DNA of 64,000 nucleotides from Methylococcaceae bacterium UBA975 (GTDB lineage Bacteria; Pseudomonadota; Gammaproteobacteria; Methylococcales; Cycloclasticaceae): contig DBBV01000013.1 in the NCBI GenBank assembly GCA_002292375.1, positions 1-64,000 on the forward strand. The letters run 5' to 3'. Positions 33,356 through 42,010 of this stretch are shown piece after piece. A program made the translations under genes and the position numbers. How positions within the stretch are numbered: position 1 is the first letter of the stretch; every line of letters begins with the position of its first letter. Below the pieces are notes generated by a model. That model had not been told where the DNA came from. It made no database searches and was given only the letters and a program-made list of their open reading frames with translations.

Positions 33356-34621
33356 ATGAGTAAAAAACTACAAGCCATTCGTGGCATGCACGACATTTTG
33401 CCGACAAAAACACCGTTATGGCAAATGATAGAAAAGGCGATGTTTGAGGTATGCCAGCAATACGGTTATGCGGAGATTCGTATGCCGATCGTAGAAAGCA
33501 GCGATCTGTTTTGCCGCTCAATTGGTGAAGTGACAGATATCGTTGAAAAAGAGATGTACACCTTTGATGATCGTAACGGTGATTCGTTAAGTTTGCGCCC
33601 AGAAGGCACGGCGGGCTGTGTCAGAGCCGGCTTAGAGCATGGCCTGTTTTATAACCAAACACAGCGATTGTGGTACCAAGGGCCGATGTTTCGGCACGAG
33701 CGACCACAGAAGGGGCGCTATAGGCAGTTTCATCAGATGGGGGTTGAGTGTTTTGGCATATCGGGTGCTGAGATCGAAGCCGAGTTGATTCTAATGACCT
33801 ACCGCTTATGGAAAAAGCTGGGTTTGGCTGATCAGCTGTCATTGGAAATTAATTCACTCGGTACTAACCAAGAACGTTTAGCCTACAAAGCACTATTAAC
33901 ACAATTTTTAGAGCAACATAAAGAACAGTTGGATGAGGACAGCCTGCGACGTTTGCATTCTAATCCCTTACGGATTTTAGATAGCAAAAACCCTGCAATG
34001 CAGTCACTGATAGAACAAGCTCCGAAGCTGATGGACTCGCTAGGCGAAGAATCCACGCTACATTTTCAGACATTACGCCAACTGCTGGATGATGCGGGCG
34101 TGACGTGTGTGCATAATCCGCGTTTAGTGCGCGGTTTGGATTATTATTCACATACAGTATTTGAATGGGTGACAAGTTCATTAGGCGCACAAGGGACGGT
34201 TTGTGCCGGTGGGCGATTTGATGGGCTGATTGAACAACTTGGCGGTAAAGCAACACCAGCGGTCGGTTTTGCAATGGGCATGGAGCGTTTGGTATTGTTG
34301 TTAGACGATGCGCCCTGGGTGGCCGTGAAGCCCTTAGCGTATATCATTCATCAGGGTGAAGCAGCAAAAAATCAAGCCATGCGACTCGTGGAAAGACTAC
34401 GTGACGAATTACCTACGCACAGCTTTATTTTACACTGTGGTGACGCAAGCTTGAAAAGCCAGTTTAAAAAAGCCGATAAAGTAGACGCAACGTTTGCGCT
34501 GGTTTTAGGCGAGTCAGAGGTCGAAAACCAACACGTAGGTATTAAGTTTTTGCGTGAACGAAAAGAACAAGAACAAATTCCGCAAGACGAATTGATTAAC
34601 TTTTTAACAAATAATAGCTAA
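33356..34621 (+). CDS. hisS: Histidine--tRNA ligase
   Basis: 421 residues (E. coli 424). Class II motifs are visible: motif 2 WYQGPMFRHERPQKGRYRQF region near 102-121, the histidine A loop LVRGLDYYSHTVFEW, and motif 3 GFAMGMERLVLL. The C-terminal anticodon-binding domain starts near 325. It charges tRNA-His. It begins six bases after pilW and ends 13 before yfgM. Confidence 0.97.
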   Translation: MSKKLQAIRGMHDILPTKTPLWQMIEKAMFEVCQQYGYAEIRMPIVESSDLFCRSIGEVTDIVEKEMYTFDDRNGDSLSLRPEGTAGCVRAGLEHGLFYNQTQRLWYQGPMFRHERPQKGRYRQFHQMGVECFGISGAEIEAELILMTYRLWKKLGLADQLSLEINSLGTNQERLAYKALLTQFLEQHKEQLDEDSLRRLHSNPLRILDSKNPAMQSLIEQAPKLMDSLGEESTLHFQTLRQLLDDAGVTCVHNPRLVRGLDYYSHTVFEWVTSSLGAQGTVCAGGRFDGLIEQLGGKATPAVGFAMGMERLVLLLDDAPWVAVKPLAYIIHQGEAAKNQAMRLVERLRDELPTHSFILHCGDASLKSQFKKADKVDATFALVLGESEVENQHVGIKFLRERKEQEQIPQDELINFLTNNS

Positions 34622-34634
34622 TACAGGACACACG

Positions 34635-35330
34635 ATGGACGCTTATCAAACTGAAGAAGAACAAGTAGAAAGCATTAAAAAATGGTGGTCGGATAACTCA
34701 CGCTCGATAATTTTTGGCGTAGGCCTTGGGTTAGTGGCCATTTTTTCATGGCAAAGTTGGAAGGACTGGACGCACCAACAGACGGTCGAAGCCTCTGATA
34801 TTTATCAGCAGATAACACAAGCGAGTAAGGACCAAAAAATTGACACGGTCTTAGTGTTGGCAACAGAGTTAGAAACATCCTATTCAGGCACGCCTTATGC
34901 TGCCTTGGCGGGCTTGCAAAAAGCAAAAGCGCAAAATGAACAGGGTGACCGTGATGGCGCGATTGTTACACTGGAAAAAGTGGCTGCTGAGGCGGCTAAT
35001 AACTCGATTCAGCATATCGCTCGTACTCGAGCATTACGTTTGCGACTTGCCGCACAACAATTGCAAGCTGTTATCGACAGCATTGATTCGATCATCAATG
35101 AACAAGGTGGGTTAAATCCGGGCGAGTTTATTGGTCAATACGAGGTGTTAAGAGGTGATGCTTATCGCTTATTAGGCGATAGTGAAAAAGCACGGCAAAG
35201 TTATACCGTTGCGCTAAGGACAGCGACATTAGACAGTCGACTATTGCAATTGAAGCTGGATGACTTAGGGCCACCCGTTGCCAGCTTTGCTAGCGACACG
35301 ATGTCCCAGCCCAGTGAGGTGAAAAAATGA
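34635..35330 (+). CDS. yfgM: YfgM-like ancillary SecYEG translocon subunit
   Basis: 231 residues. A cytoplasmic start (TEEEQVESIKKWWSDNSR), one membrane helix (about 24-43, IIFGVGLGLVAIFSWQSW), and a periplasmic TPR-like domain make a type II membrane protein like YfgM. It interacts with PpiD and SecYEG. It lies 13 bases after hisS and overlaps bamB by four bases, the standard order. Confidence 0.92.
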   Translation: MDAYQTEEEQVESIKKWWSDNSRSIIFGVGLGLVAIFSWQSWKDWTHQQTVEASDIYQQITQASKDQKIDTVLVLATELETSYSGTPYAALAGLQKAKAQNEQGDRDGAIVTLEKVAAEAANNSIQHIARTRALRLRLAAQQLQAVIDSIDSIINEQGGLNPGEFIGQYEVLRGDAYRLLGDSEKARQSYTVALRTATLDSRLLQLKLDDLGPPVASFASDTMSQPSEVKK

Positions 35331-36559
35331 TTCGATTTGCTATTGTCCTATGTAGCCTGTTATTGGCAGCTTGTTCAGGTGTCATGGAATCGACAAAATC
35401 AGCGGGTAAATCACTCGAAAGCAGCATTATCGACATAATGAGCCCTTACGCTAAGGATGAGTCTGCGCCAGCTAAACCATTAGAAGAGATTGTGCCGGAA
35501 GTCACGCTAAGCAAATTATGGCAGCGTAAAGTTGGTAGGGCTCACAGCGAAGGCTTTTTAAAATTAGAAATGGCGCTTTCGGATGGCAAAATTTTTATGG
35601 CTGATGCAAACGGTGTGGTACAAGCGTTAGACCAAAAAACAGGTAATACAGTGTGGCAAGTCGATACCAAGTTACCTATTTCAGGCGGTATTGAAGTCGG
35701 CTTTGAAAATGTGTTTTTCGGTACAACTGATGCTGAAGTTGTTGCTCTAAAATTAGATGATGGCGATACCGCGTGGACCAGCCAAGTGAGCAGTGAAGTG
35801 CTATCAATTCCTCGTTTTTCAGAGGGCTTGTTAGTCTCTCGCAGTATTGATGGGGCGATCACCGCATTAGACGCTAGCGATGGTAAAGAAATATGGTCAT
35901 ATATCAGAGATGTACCCGCACTGAGTTTACGGGGCACGAGCTCACCGGTAATTAAAAGTGGCGGTGTGATCAGTGGTTATGCAAACGGTAAATTAGTGGT
36001 ATTACGCTTAAAAGATGGTCTGCAAATTTGGGAAACCAGTGTCGCCGTGCCGAGAGGACGGGGCGCTTTAACGCGAATGGTTGATGTTGACTCAGACCCA
36101 TTAGCTGGCGAACGCTTAATTTACGCAGCGACCTTTAATGGTGGAGTGGTCGCTTTAGATGTAAGGTCGGGGCAAATTACCTGGCGTCGCTCTGAAATGT
36201 CGTCGTATAAAAAAATGATAGCCGATTGGGTGTCGATTTATGTCGTTGATGTGAAAAATCATTTGTGGTCGGTTGACCAAAATGATGGCTCGGTCAATTG
36301 GACTCAAGACCAACTGGAGAACAGGGATTTAACACCCTTAGTGAGATCGGGTGAGTATTTGCTAACCGCCGATTATGAGGGTTATTTACACGTTTTATCA
36401 GCAGTAAGTGGGCGTTTAGTTGGGCGTTTAAAAGTGGCTGATGCAGCAATCACAATGGAACCGTTGGTCGATGGCGATATTGTCTACGTACAAGATGTTG
36501 AAGGGGAAATAACAGCCATTCGCCTAGCCTCTATTGCCCTGTCAGGTGTTGAAAAATAA
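35327..36559 (+). CDS. bamB: Outer membrane assembly lipoprotein BamB
   Basis: 410 residues with a lipobox (LLAACSG, Cys about 16). The rest is an eight-bladed beta propeller of PQQ-like repeats, seen in recurring AxDxxxGxxxW units such as ALDQKTGNTVWQ, ALKLDDGDTAWT and ALDASDGKEIWS. BamB scaffolds the Bam complex that folds outer membrane proteins. It overlaps yfgM by four bases and precedes der by three bases. Confidence 0.95.
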   Translation: MIRFAIVLCSLLLAACSGVMESTKSAGKSLESSIIDIMSPYAKDESAPAKPLEEIVPEVTLSKLWQRKVGRAHSEGFLKLEMALSDGKIFMADANGVVQALDQKTGNTVWQVDTKLPISGGIEVGFENVFFGTTDAEVVALKLDDGDTAWTSQVSSEVLSIPRFSEGLLVSRSIDGAITALDASDGKEIWSYIRDVPALSLRGTSSPVIKSGGVISGYANGKLVVLRLKDGLQIWETSVAVPRGRGALTRMVDVDSDPLAGERLIYAATFNGGVVALDVRSGQITWRRSEMSSYKKMIADWVSIYVVDVKNHLWSVDQNDGSVNWTQDQLENRDLTPLVRSGEYLLTADYEGYLHVLSAVSGRLVGRLKVADAAITMEPLVDGDIVYVQDVEGEITAIRLASIALSGVEK

Positions 36560-36562
36560 ATT

Positions 36563-37972
36563 ATGCTACCTGTCATTGCCCTAGTCGGCCGACCTAATGT
36601 TGGTAAATCAACGCTTTTTAATTACTTAACGCGCACCCGAGATGCCTTGGTGGCCGATTATCCAGGGCTGACCCGAGATCGACAGTATGGCTTAGTTAAG
36701 CGGGGGGATATTCGCTCACTGGTTGTTGATACTGGGGGTATTACTGCGTCCGACGAGGGGATTGATGGCGTCGCCATAGAACAAGTACAACGTGCGCTTG
36801 AAGAAGCCGACGTGGTGCTATTTCTAGTCGATACACGGCACGGCATCCACCCAATCGATGAGGAAATTGCCAAGAACTTACGAAAACTCGGAAAAAAAAT
36901 TGTACTGGTGGCGAATAAAACCGATGGTTTAGATGCCAATACGCATATTGCCGAATTTCACCGAATGGGTTTCGAGAAACCTTGGCCTATTGCCGCAACG
37001 CATGGACGGGGTGTTCTAGAATTACTAAAACATGTTTTCGACCTGCTGCCGGTCACTGAGTCGTTTGACGACGCTTTGCCAGGATCGGGTATTCGTGTCG
37101 CGGTAATTGGTCGCCCAAATGTCGGTAAATCGACACTGATTAATCGCTTATTGGGGGAGGACCGGGTGGTTGTTTTTGACCAACCGGGCACCACCCGTGA
37201 TAGTGTGTTTATTCCGTTTGAACGTGGCGGACAAAAGTATACGCTGATCGATACAGCCGGGGTCCGTCGTCGCTCTAAGGTCTCAGAAACAGTAGAAAAA
37301 TTTAGTATTGTGCAAACCTTGCGCGCGATAGACGATACACACGTGGTGATCTATTTAATCGACGCCAGTGAAGGTGTAACCGACCAAGATGCCAGCTTGT
37401 TAGGTATGGTGTTGGAAACGGGTCGTGCCTTGGTGATCGGTTTAAACAAGTGGGACGGTTTAAATGAGGATCAGCGCGATAAGGTAAAACGTCAGATCGA
37501 TGTAAAATTGAGTTTCCTAGAGTACGCGGAACAATATTTTATTTCGGCTTTGCACGGCAGTGGCGTGGGCAAATTGTTTGAATCTATCGTCGCCTTGTAT
37601 CGCTCAGCAATGATTGATATGGCAACGCCGCGCTTGACCGATATTTTAGAGCAGGCTATTCGCGCGCATCAGCCACCTTTGGTTGGCGGACGTCGAATTA
37701 AACTTAAATTTGCCCATCAAGGCGGACAAAATCCACCGGTTGTTATTATTCATGGCAACCAAACAGTCGCCGTTCCGGGTAGTTATAAACGCTATCTTAT
37801 GAATGTGTTTCGCGAAAAACTCGGCCTGGTTGGAACGCCAATTCGAATAGAGTTCAAGTCGCCAGACAACCCTTACGCAAAACAAAGCAGAATGTCAGCG
37901 ACTCATATTGCGAAGAGTAAAAGCTCAAAGTCATTACAGAAAAAACCGCACAAACCAAGCAAGCACCGTTAG
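36563..37972 (+). CDS. der: Ribosome biogenesis GTPase Der (EngA)
   Basis: 469 residues with two tandem G domains. Each has GRPNVGKST (about 8-16 and 183-191), DxPGxTRD and NKxD motifs (NKTD and NKWD). A C-terminal KH-like domain (RRIKLKFAHQGGQNPPVVIIHG) and a basic tail follow. Der is needed for 50S subunit assembly. It ends the ndk-to-der run and is convergent with a small zinc-ribbon gene, with 25 bases between stops and no clear terminator. Confidence 0.97.
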   Translation: MLPVIALVGRPNVGKSTLFNYLTRTRDALVADYPGLTRDRQYGLVKRGDIRSLVVDTGGITASDEGIDGVAIEQVQRALEEADVVLFLVDTRHGIHPIDEEIAKNLRKLGKKIVLVANKTDGLDANTHIAEFHRMGFEKPWPIAATHGRGVLELLKHVFDLLPVTESFDDALPGSGIRVAVIGRPNVGKSTLINRLLGEDRVVVFDQPGTTRDSVFIPFERGGQKYTLIDTAGVRRRSKVSETVEKFSIVQTLRAIDDTHVVIYLIDASEGVTDQDASLLGMVLETGRALVIGLNKWDGLNEDQRDKVKRQIDVKLSFLEYAEQYFISALHGSGVGKLFESIVALYRSAMIDMATPRLTDILEQAIRAHQPPLVGGRRIKLKFAHQGGQNPPVVIIHGNQTVAVPGSYKRYLMNVFREKLGLVGTPIRIEFKSPDNPYAKQSRMSATHIAKSKSSKSLQKKPHKPSKHR

Positions 37973-37997
37973 ACAATAGGTATAGCCAATAAGGTGT

Positions 37998-38258
37998 TTA
38001 GTTGCTGGTTTGATTGATCTTGGCTTCTACCTTAATAAAGTCACCTGGGTTTTTTAATTCGCGTAATTCAGGGTATTCTTTTGTACGTTTCTTGATACTT
38101 TGCCTTAATGACCGTATTAAAAAGCGGGTCTCGGTATTCCAAGGTAGCTGAAATTCATTTTTGCAATGCGTGCACGTGAAGGTTGCATTAATGTCATCGT
38201 GTTCAATGGTGCTAATAGTCCAATAACCACAATGGGTGCAGAGGTCTTTAATTTGCAT
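37998..38258 (-). CDS. Small zinc-ribbon protein, unknown
   Basis: 86 residues with two Cys pairs, C7-x2-C10 (CTHC) and C29-x2-C32 (CTHC), spaced as a zinc ribbon, followed by a basic helical tail (RSLRQSIKKRTKEYPELREL). The family is not recognised. Its ATG shares one base with the stop region of the M23 peptidase gene, implying translational coupling and a shared transcript from xseA. A nucleic-acid or protein-binding role is a guess. Confidence 0.7.
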   Translation of the reverse strand: MQIKDLCTHCGYWTISTIEHDDINATFTCTHCKNEFQLPWNTETRFLIRSLRQSIKKRTKEYPELRELKNPGDFIKVEAKINQTSN

Positions 38259-39109
38259 TAGGGTGTCGTCTTATTCAATTGAATTTGCGGTATATAGTCG
38301 CTAATAAAAAAGGCGGGGTCAACCTTGGTCTTATTTAAATAGACGTTCCAATGTAAATGGGGCCCAGTGACTCGCCCAGTAGCGCCTACCTCAGCGATCG
38401 TTTGCCCTTGAGTTACCGGGTCGCCAATGTTCACTAAGGTTTTGTTTAAGTGAAAATAGCCGCTTATAAGCCCTTGCCCATGGTCAATAAGCACCGTGTT
38501 GCCGTTAAAAAAATAATCGCCGACGTCGATGATGGTACCGGCAGCAGGTGCAACAATGGGGGTTCCTTTTGCAGCTGCGATATCTAAACCGCTATGGGGT
38601 TTCCTTGCTTGTTTATTAAAAAAACGCTTCAGCCCAAACGGGCTGCTTAAACGGCCGTGAGCAGGCAAAATAAAGTTAAGTTGAACAGCTTGGTCAGTCC
38701 ATGTTGATAAGGCGCTGGATAAGGTCTTTTTTTCTTTGTTGATGCGTGTTAAATCGAGCGGGTTTGGGTTAATTAAACGCTTATTTTTAGGGGTTTCTTT
38801 TAATGTGATGTATTGCGCGGGGTAGTCCTTATCAATAACAGTGAACGAGGTGACGGCTTTTGCTGAGTCGTCATATAAGGTGTGTTTACCGGGCTTTGCG
38901 CTCAAGGGTATACCCACAACAGCCAGCCACTGTCCTTTGTGTGCAAGGGTTAAAATGCGCTGTTTTTTATAATAGAGAGTGGGTTGTTTGTCGCCATTAA
39001 GGGTAATAAGCGCAATACCACCGGGGACCAGTTGCTGCTGCGGAAAGCTGTTAGCGGCAAGGGCGTACGGCAGTAAAAAAAGTAGCAGTGTGAATTTAAG
39101 TAGTTTCAT
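38258..39109 (-). CDS. M23-family metallopeptidase (LytM-type)
   Basis: 283 residues with a signal peptide (about 1-18). A central beta domain is followed by the M23 core: HSGLDIAAAKGTPI (zinc His and Asp), ISGYFHLN and TGPHLHW (HxH). All metal ligands are present, so it is probably an active endopeptidase on peptidoglycan crosslinks in the periplasm rather than a degenerate EnvC/NlpD regulator. It overlaps xseA by 14 bases. The link with xseA is conserved in several gammaproteobacteria to my recollection. Confidence 0.87.
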   Translation of the reverse strand: MKLLKFTLLLFLLPYALAANSFPQQQLVPGGIALITLNGDKQPTLYYKKQRILTLAHKGQWLAVVGIPLSAKPGKHTLYDDSAKAVTSFTVIDKDYPAQYITLKETPKNKRLINPNPLDLTRINKEKKTLSSALSTWTDQAVQLNFILPAHGRLSSPFGLKRFFNKQARKPHSGLDIAAAKGTPIVAPAAGTIIDVGDYFFNGNTVLIDHGQGLISGYFHLNKTLVNIGDPVTQGQTIAEVGATGRVTGPHLHWNVYLNKTKVDPAFFISDYIPQIQLNKTTP

Positions 39110-40442
39110 GGATGTTATCGAGTGTGGCTAATAGGGTTCCATCGCTCAGCTGAACGTCAAATTTATCACCGATGCTGAGCTGAGTGACCTTGTTAATAAT
39201 AGCGCCAGTGCCGTGTTGTTTAGTAATGCTATACCCACGGGATAATGTCGCGAGAGGGCTAAGTGCCTCCAAGGCTTTATTGCAGCTGGCAAAACGTAAA
39301 CGCGCCAACTGAAGCGGTTGTTGAATTTGTTGGGGTAAGCGATGAGCTAGGTTGTCTAAGCGCTGTTGAAGCTGCTGAACCGTTCGCTTAGGGGTGTTGT
39401 TGAGCAAGGCGGTGTTTAATTGTGTGACTAAGCTTTGGTAGCTTTGCAGCTGTCGGTTTAAGCTGTTTATTAGACGCATCTGGGATTCATCTAAACGTTG
39501 TGAGTGTAACTGCAGTTGACTGCCTGGGTGAGAGCGCTTTAATAAGTGTTGCAACCTGTCCAAGCGCGCGTGTTGGCTGGCCAGTTGGTTGTTGACAAGA
39601 CGGGCCAATTGCTTGGCCAGTTGGTCAAACTGGTTGAACCATTGTTGCTGTTCAGGGCTGACCAGCTCAGCAGCGGCAGAGGGTGTTGCTGCGCGATAAT
39701 CGGCAACAAAATCAGAGATGCTGACATCAGTTTCGTGCCCAATCGCACTGACGATAGGGATATCGGATTGATACACAGCCCTGGCGACAATTTCTTCGTT
39801 AAAGGCCCATAGGTCCTCTATGGAACCACCGCCACGGGTAAGGATGAGGGCATCACATTCTTTGCGTGCATTGGCCAATTCAATTGCCTCTACAATCTCG
39901 TGTTTTGCGCCGTCACCTTGGACGCTAACTGGGTAAATAACGACCGCCAGTGCCGGGAAACGGCTTTTAAGTACGCTCAAAACATCGTGAATAGCCGCCC
40001 CACTGGGTGAGGTGATAAGCCCCAGTTTTTTAATTAATGAGGGTAAGGTTTTTTTGGTCTGACTATCAAACAGGCCCTCGCTGGTAAGTTTGTTTTTTAA
40101 CGCCTCAAATTGTTGCCGCAAAAGCCCTTCACCCGCTTCTTCCATGTGTTCAGCAATCAGTTGAAAGTTACCGCGTGCTTCGTATAGGCTGACCCGGGCT
40201 TTTAACAGGACGTGCGTGCCATTATCCGGTTTAAACCCTATTTTGCGCAGTTGTGGTCGAAACATGGCGCACTGAATCTGGGCCTGTTGGTCTTTTAAAG
40301 TAAAATAAATATGGCCCGACGCGGGGCGTGAAAGGTTGGATAGCTCACCTTCAATCAGCACCGTGAGAAAATGGCCCTCCAATAACAATCGTGTTTCACG
40401 GCAGAGCTGAGAAACGGTGTAGGTTTTCCCTTGGTTAAACAT
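39096..40442 (-). CDS. xseA: Exodeoxyribonuclease VII large subunit
   Basis: About 448 residues from ATG 40442, which has AAGG four bases upstream; the longer frame to 40490 adds 16 unrelated residues. An N-terminal OB fold (TYTVSQLCRE... and GHIYFTLKD) leads to the catalytic domain with GLITSPSGAA, RGGGSIEDLWAFNEE and SAIGHETD, then a long coiled coil. With XseB it degrades single-stranded DNA. It is divergent from guaB with overlapping -10 elements and precedes the M23 gene. Confidence 0.96.
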   Translation of the reverse strand: MFNQGKTYTVSQLCRETRLLLEGHFLTVLIEGELSNLSRPASGHIYFTLKDQQAQIQCAMFRPQLRKIGFKPDNGTHVLLKARVSLYEARGNFQLIAEHMEEAGEGLLRQQFEALKNKLTSEGLFDSQTKKTLPSLIKKLGLITSPSGAAIHDVLSVLKSRFPALAVVIYPVSVQGDGAKHEIVEAIELANARKECDALILTRGGGSIEDLWAFNEEIVARAVYQSDIPIVSAIGHETDVSISDFVADYRAATPSAAAELVSPEQQQWFNQFDQLAKQLARLVNNQLASQHARLDRLQHLLKRSHPGSQLQLHSQRLDESQMRLINSLNRQLQSYQSLVTQLNTALLNNTPKRTVQQLQQRLDNLAHRLPQQIQQPLQLARLRFASCNKALEALSPLATLSRGYSITKQHGTGAIINKVTQLSIGDKFDVQLSDGTLLATLDNIHETT

Positions 40443-40488
40443 AATGCCTTGTTGTGTATCTATTAAGATGATAAATACTGGAGCATAC

Positions 40489-40496
40489 ATTATAAT
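40489..40496. promoter_or_regulatory. Overlapping divergent -10 elements of xseA and guaB
   Basis: ATTATAAT reads TATAAT on the plus strand (40491-40496) and on the minus strand (40494-40489). The minus promoter has TTATCA 17 bases away; the plus -35 is poor. Transcription of the two genes should therefore compete for one site. Confidence 0.5.
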
Positions 40497-40528
40497 GGGC
40501 TGCTTTTTCTATGATAAGATCGGAAAAC

Positions 40529-41995
40529 ATGCGATTTGAACAAGAAGCTTTAACCTTTGACGACGTTTTATTAGTACCGGCTCATTCTACGGTGCTCCCT
40601 CGTGACGTACGCCTTGAAACCCAGTTGACACGTGGTATCTCTCTTAATATTCCAATATTGTCTGCGGCCATGGACACGGTGACCGAAGCGCGTTTGGCAA
40701 TAGCCTTAGCGCAAGAAGGCGGTATTGGAATTATCCATAAAAACATGACCGCTGAACAACAAGCTTACGAAGTGGCCAAAGTGAAGCGTTTTGAAAGTGG
40801 TGTGATCAAAGACCCGATAACCGTTACTTCCAACGTCACCATTCGTGAAGTGATTGCACTCACACGGCAACACAATATTTCGGGTGTCCCTGTCGTTAAC
40901 GGTAAAGAGTTAGTCGGTATTGTTACCAGCCGAGACCTACGTTTTGAAACGCATATGGATGCGCTGATTGACTCGGCTATGACGCCAAAAGAAAAACTGA
41001 TCACTGTCAAAGAGGGTGCCAGCAAAGAGGAAGTGATTAGTTTATTGCATAAGCACCGGATTGAAAAAGTGTTGGTGGTTAATGATGACTTTCAACTCTG
41101 CGGCATGATCACCGTTAAAGATATTCAAAAAGCCAAAGACTACCCGCTGGCCTGTAAAGATACCCAAGGTCGCCTTCGGGTAGGCGCTGCGGTTGGTACC
41201 GGAGAAGGTACCGAACAACGTGTGGCCGCGCTTGTGGCAGCAGGTGTTGACGTGGTTATTGTGGATACCGCGCACGGTCATTCTCAAGGGGTCTTGGATC
41301 GCGTTAAATGGGTCAAAACACAGTTCCCTGATTTACAAGTTATCGGTGGCAATATCGCCACGGCTGAAGCAGCTTTAGCATTAGCCGAGGCAGGTGCCGA
41401 TGCGGTTAAAGTCGGTATCGGGCCGGGTTCAATCTGTACTACACGAATCGTCGCTGGTGTTGGTGTGCCACAAATTACTGCTGTAGATAATGCGGTGCAG
41501 GCGCTTAAAGGAACGGGTATCCCTGTTATTTCTGACGGTGGGGTGCGCTTTTCAGGTGACGTAGCAAAAGTGATCGCTGCGGGTGCTAGCTCGGTTATGT
41601 TGGGCAGCTTATTGGCGGGTACCGAAGAAGCGCCGGGCGAAGTTGAATTATTCCAAGGTCGCTCGTACAAAAGTTATCGTGGCATGGGATCATTAGGTGC
41701 AATGGCGCAGCAAGAGGGCTCGAGTGACCGTTATTTCCAAGAAACCAGTGAGACCGAAAAATTAGTGCCCGAAGGCATTGAAGGCCGTGTCGCATACAAA
41801 GGTACCATGGTGAATATTGTGCATCAGCTGATGGGCGGTTTACGCGCCAGCATGGGCTACACTGGTTGCGAAAACATTGAGCAGATGCAACATAAGGCGA
41901 AGTTTGTACGGGTTAGCAGTGCGGGTATGCGAGAAAGTCATGTACACGATGTTACCATCACCAAGGAAGCACCCAATTACCGTATTGAACGGTAA
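40529..41995 (+). CDS. guaB: Inosine-5'-monophosphate dehydrogenase
   Basis: 488 residues from ATG 40529 (same length as E. coli GuaB), with GGA five bases upstream; an earlier in-frame ATG at 40511 is rejected. The barrel carries ALTFDDVLLVPAHST at the start and the catalytic Cys loop GPGSICTTRIV. Two CBS domains are inserted at about 90-205 and the flap motif YRGMGS is present. It makes XMP for GMP synthesis. guaA follows after 15 bases. Confidence 0.97.
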   Translation: MRFEQEALTFDDVLLVPAHSTVLPRDVRLETQLTRGISLNIPILSAAMDTVTEARLAIALAQEGGIGIIHKNMTAEQQAYEVAKVKRFESGVIKDPITVTSNVTIREVIALTRQHNISGVPVVNGKELVGIVTSRDLRFETHMDALIDSAMTPKEKLITVKEGASKEEVISLLHKHRIEKVLVVNDDFQLCGMITVKDIQKAKDYPLACKDTQGRLRVGAAVGTGEGTEQRVAALVAAGVDVVIVDTAHGHSQGVLDRVKWVKTQFPDLQVIGGNIATAEAALALAEAGADAVKVGIGPGSICTTRIVAGVGVPQITAVDNAVQALKGTGIPVISDGGVRFSGDVAKVIAAGASSVMLGSLLAGTEEAPGEVELFQGRSYKSYRGMGSLGAMAQQEGSSDRYFQETSETEKLVPEGIEGRVAYKGTMVNIVHQLMGGLRASMGYTGCENIEQMQHKAKFVRVSSAGMRESHVHDVTITKEAPNYRIER

Positions 41996-42010
41996 GCAAC
42001 GAGGTTACGT

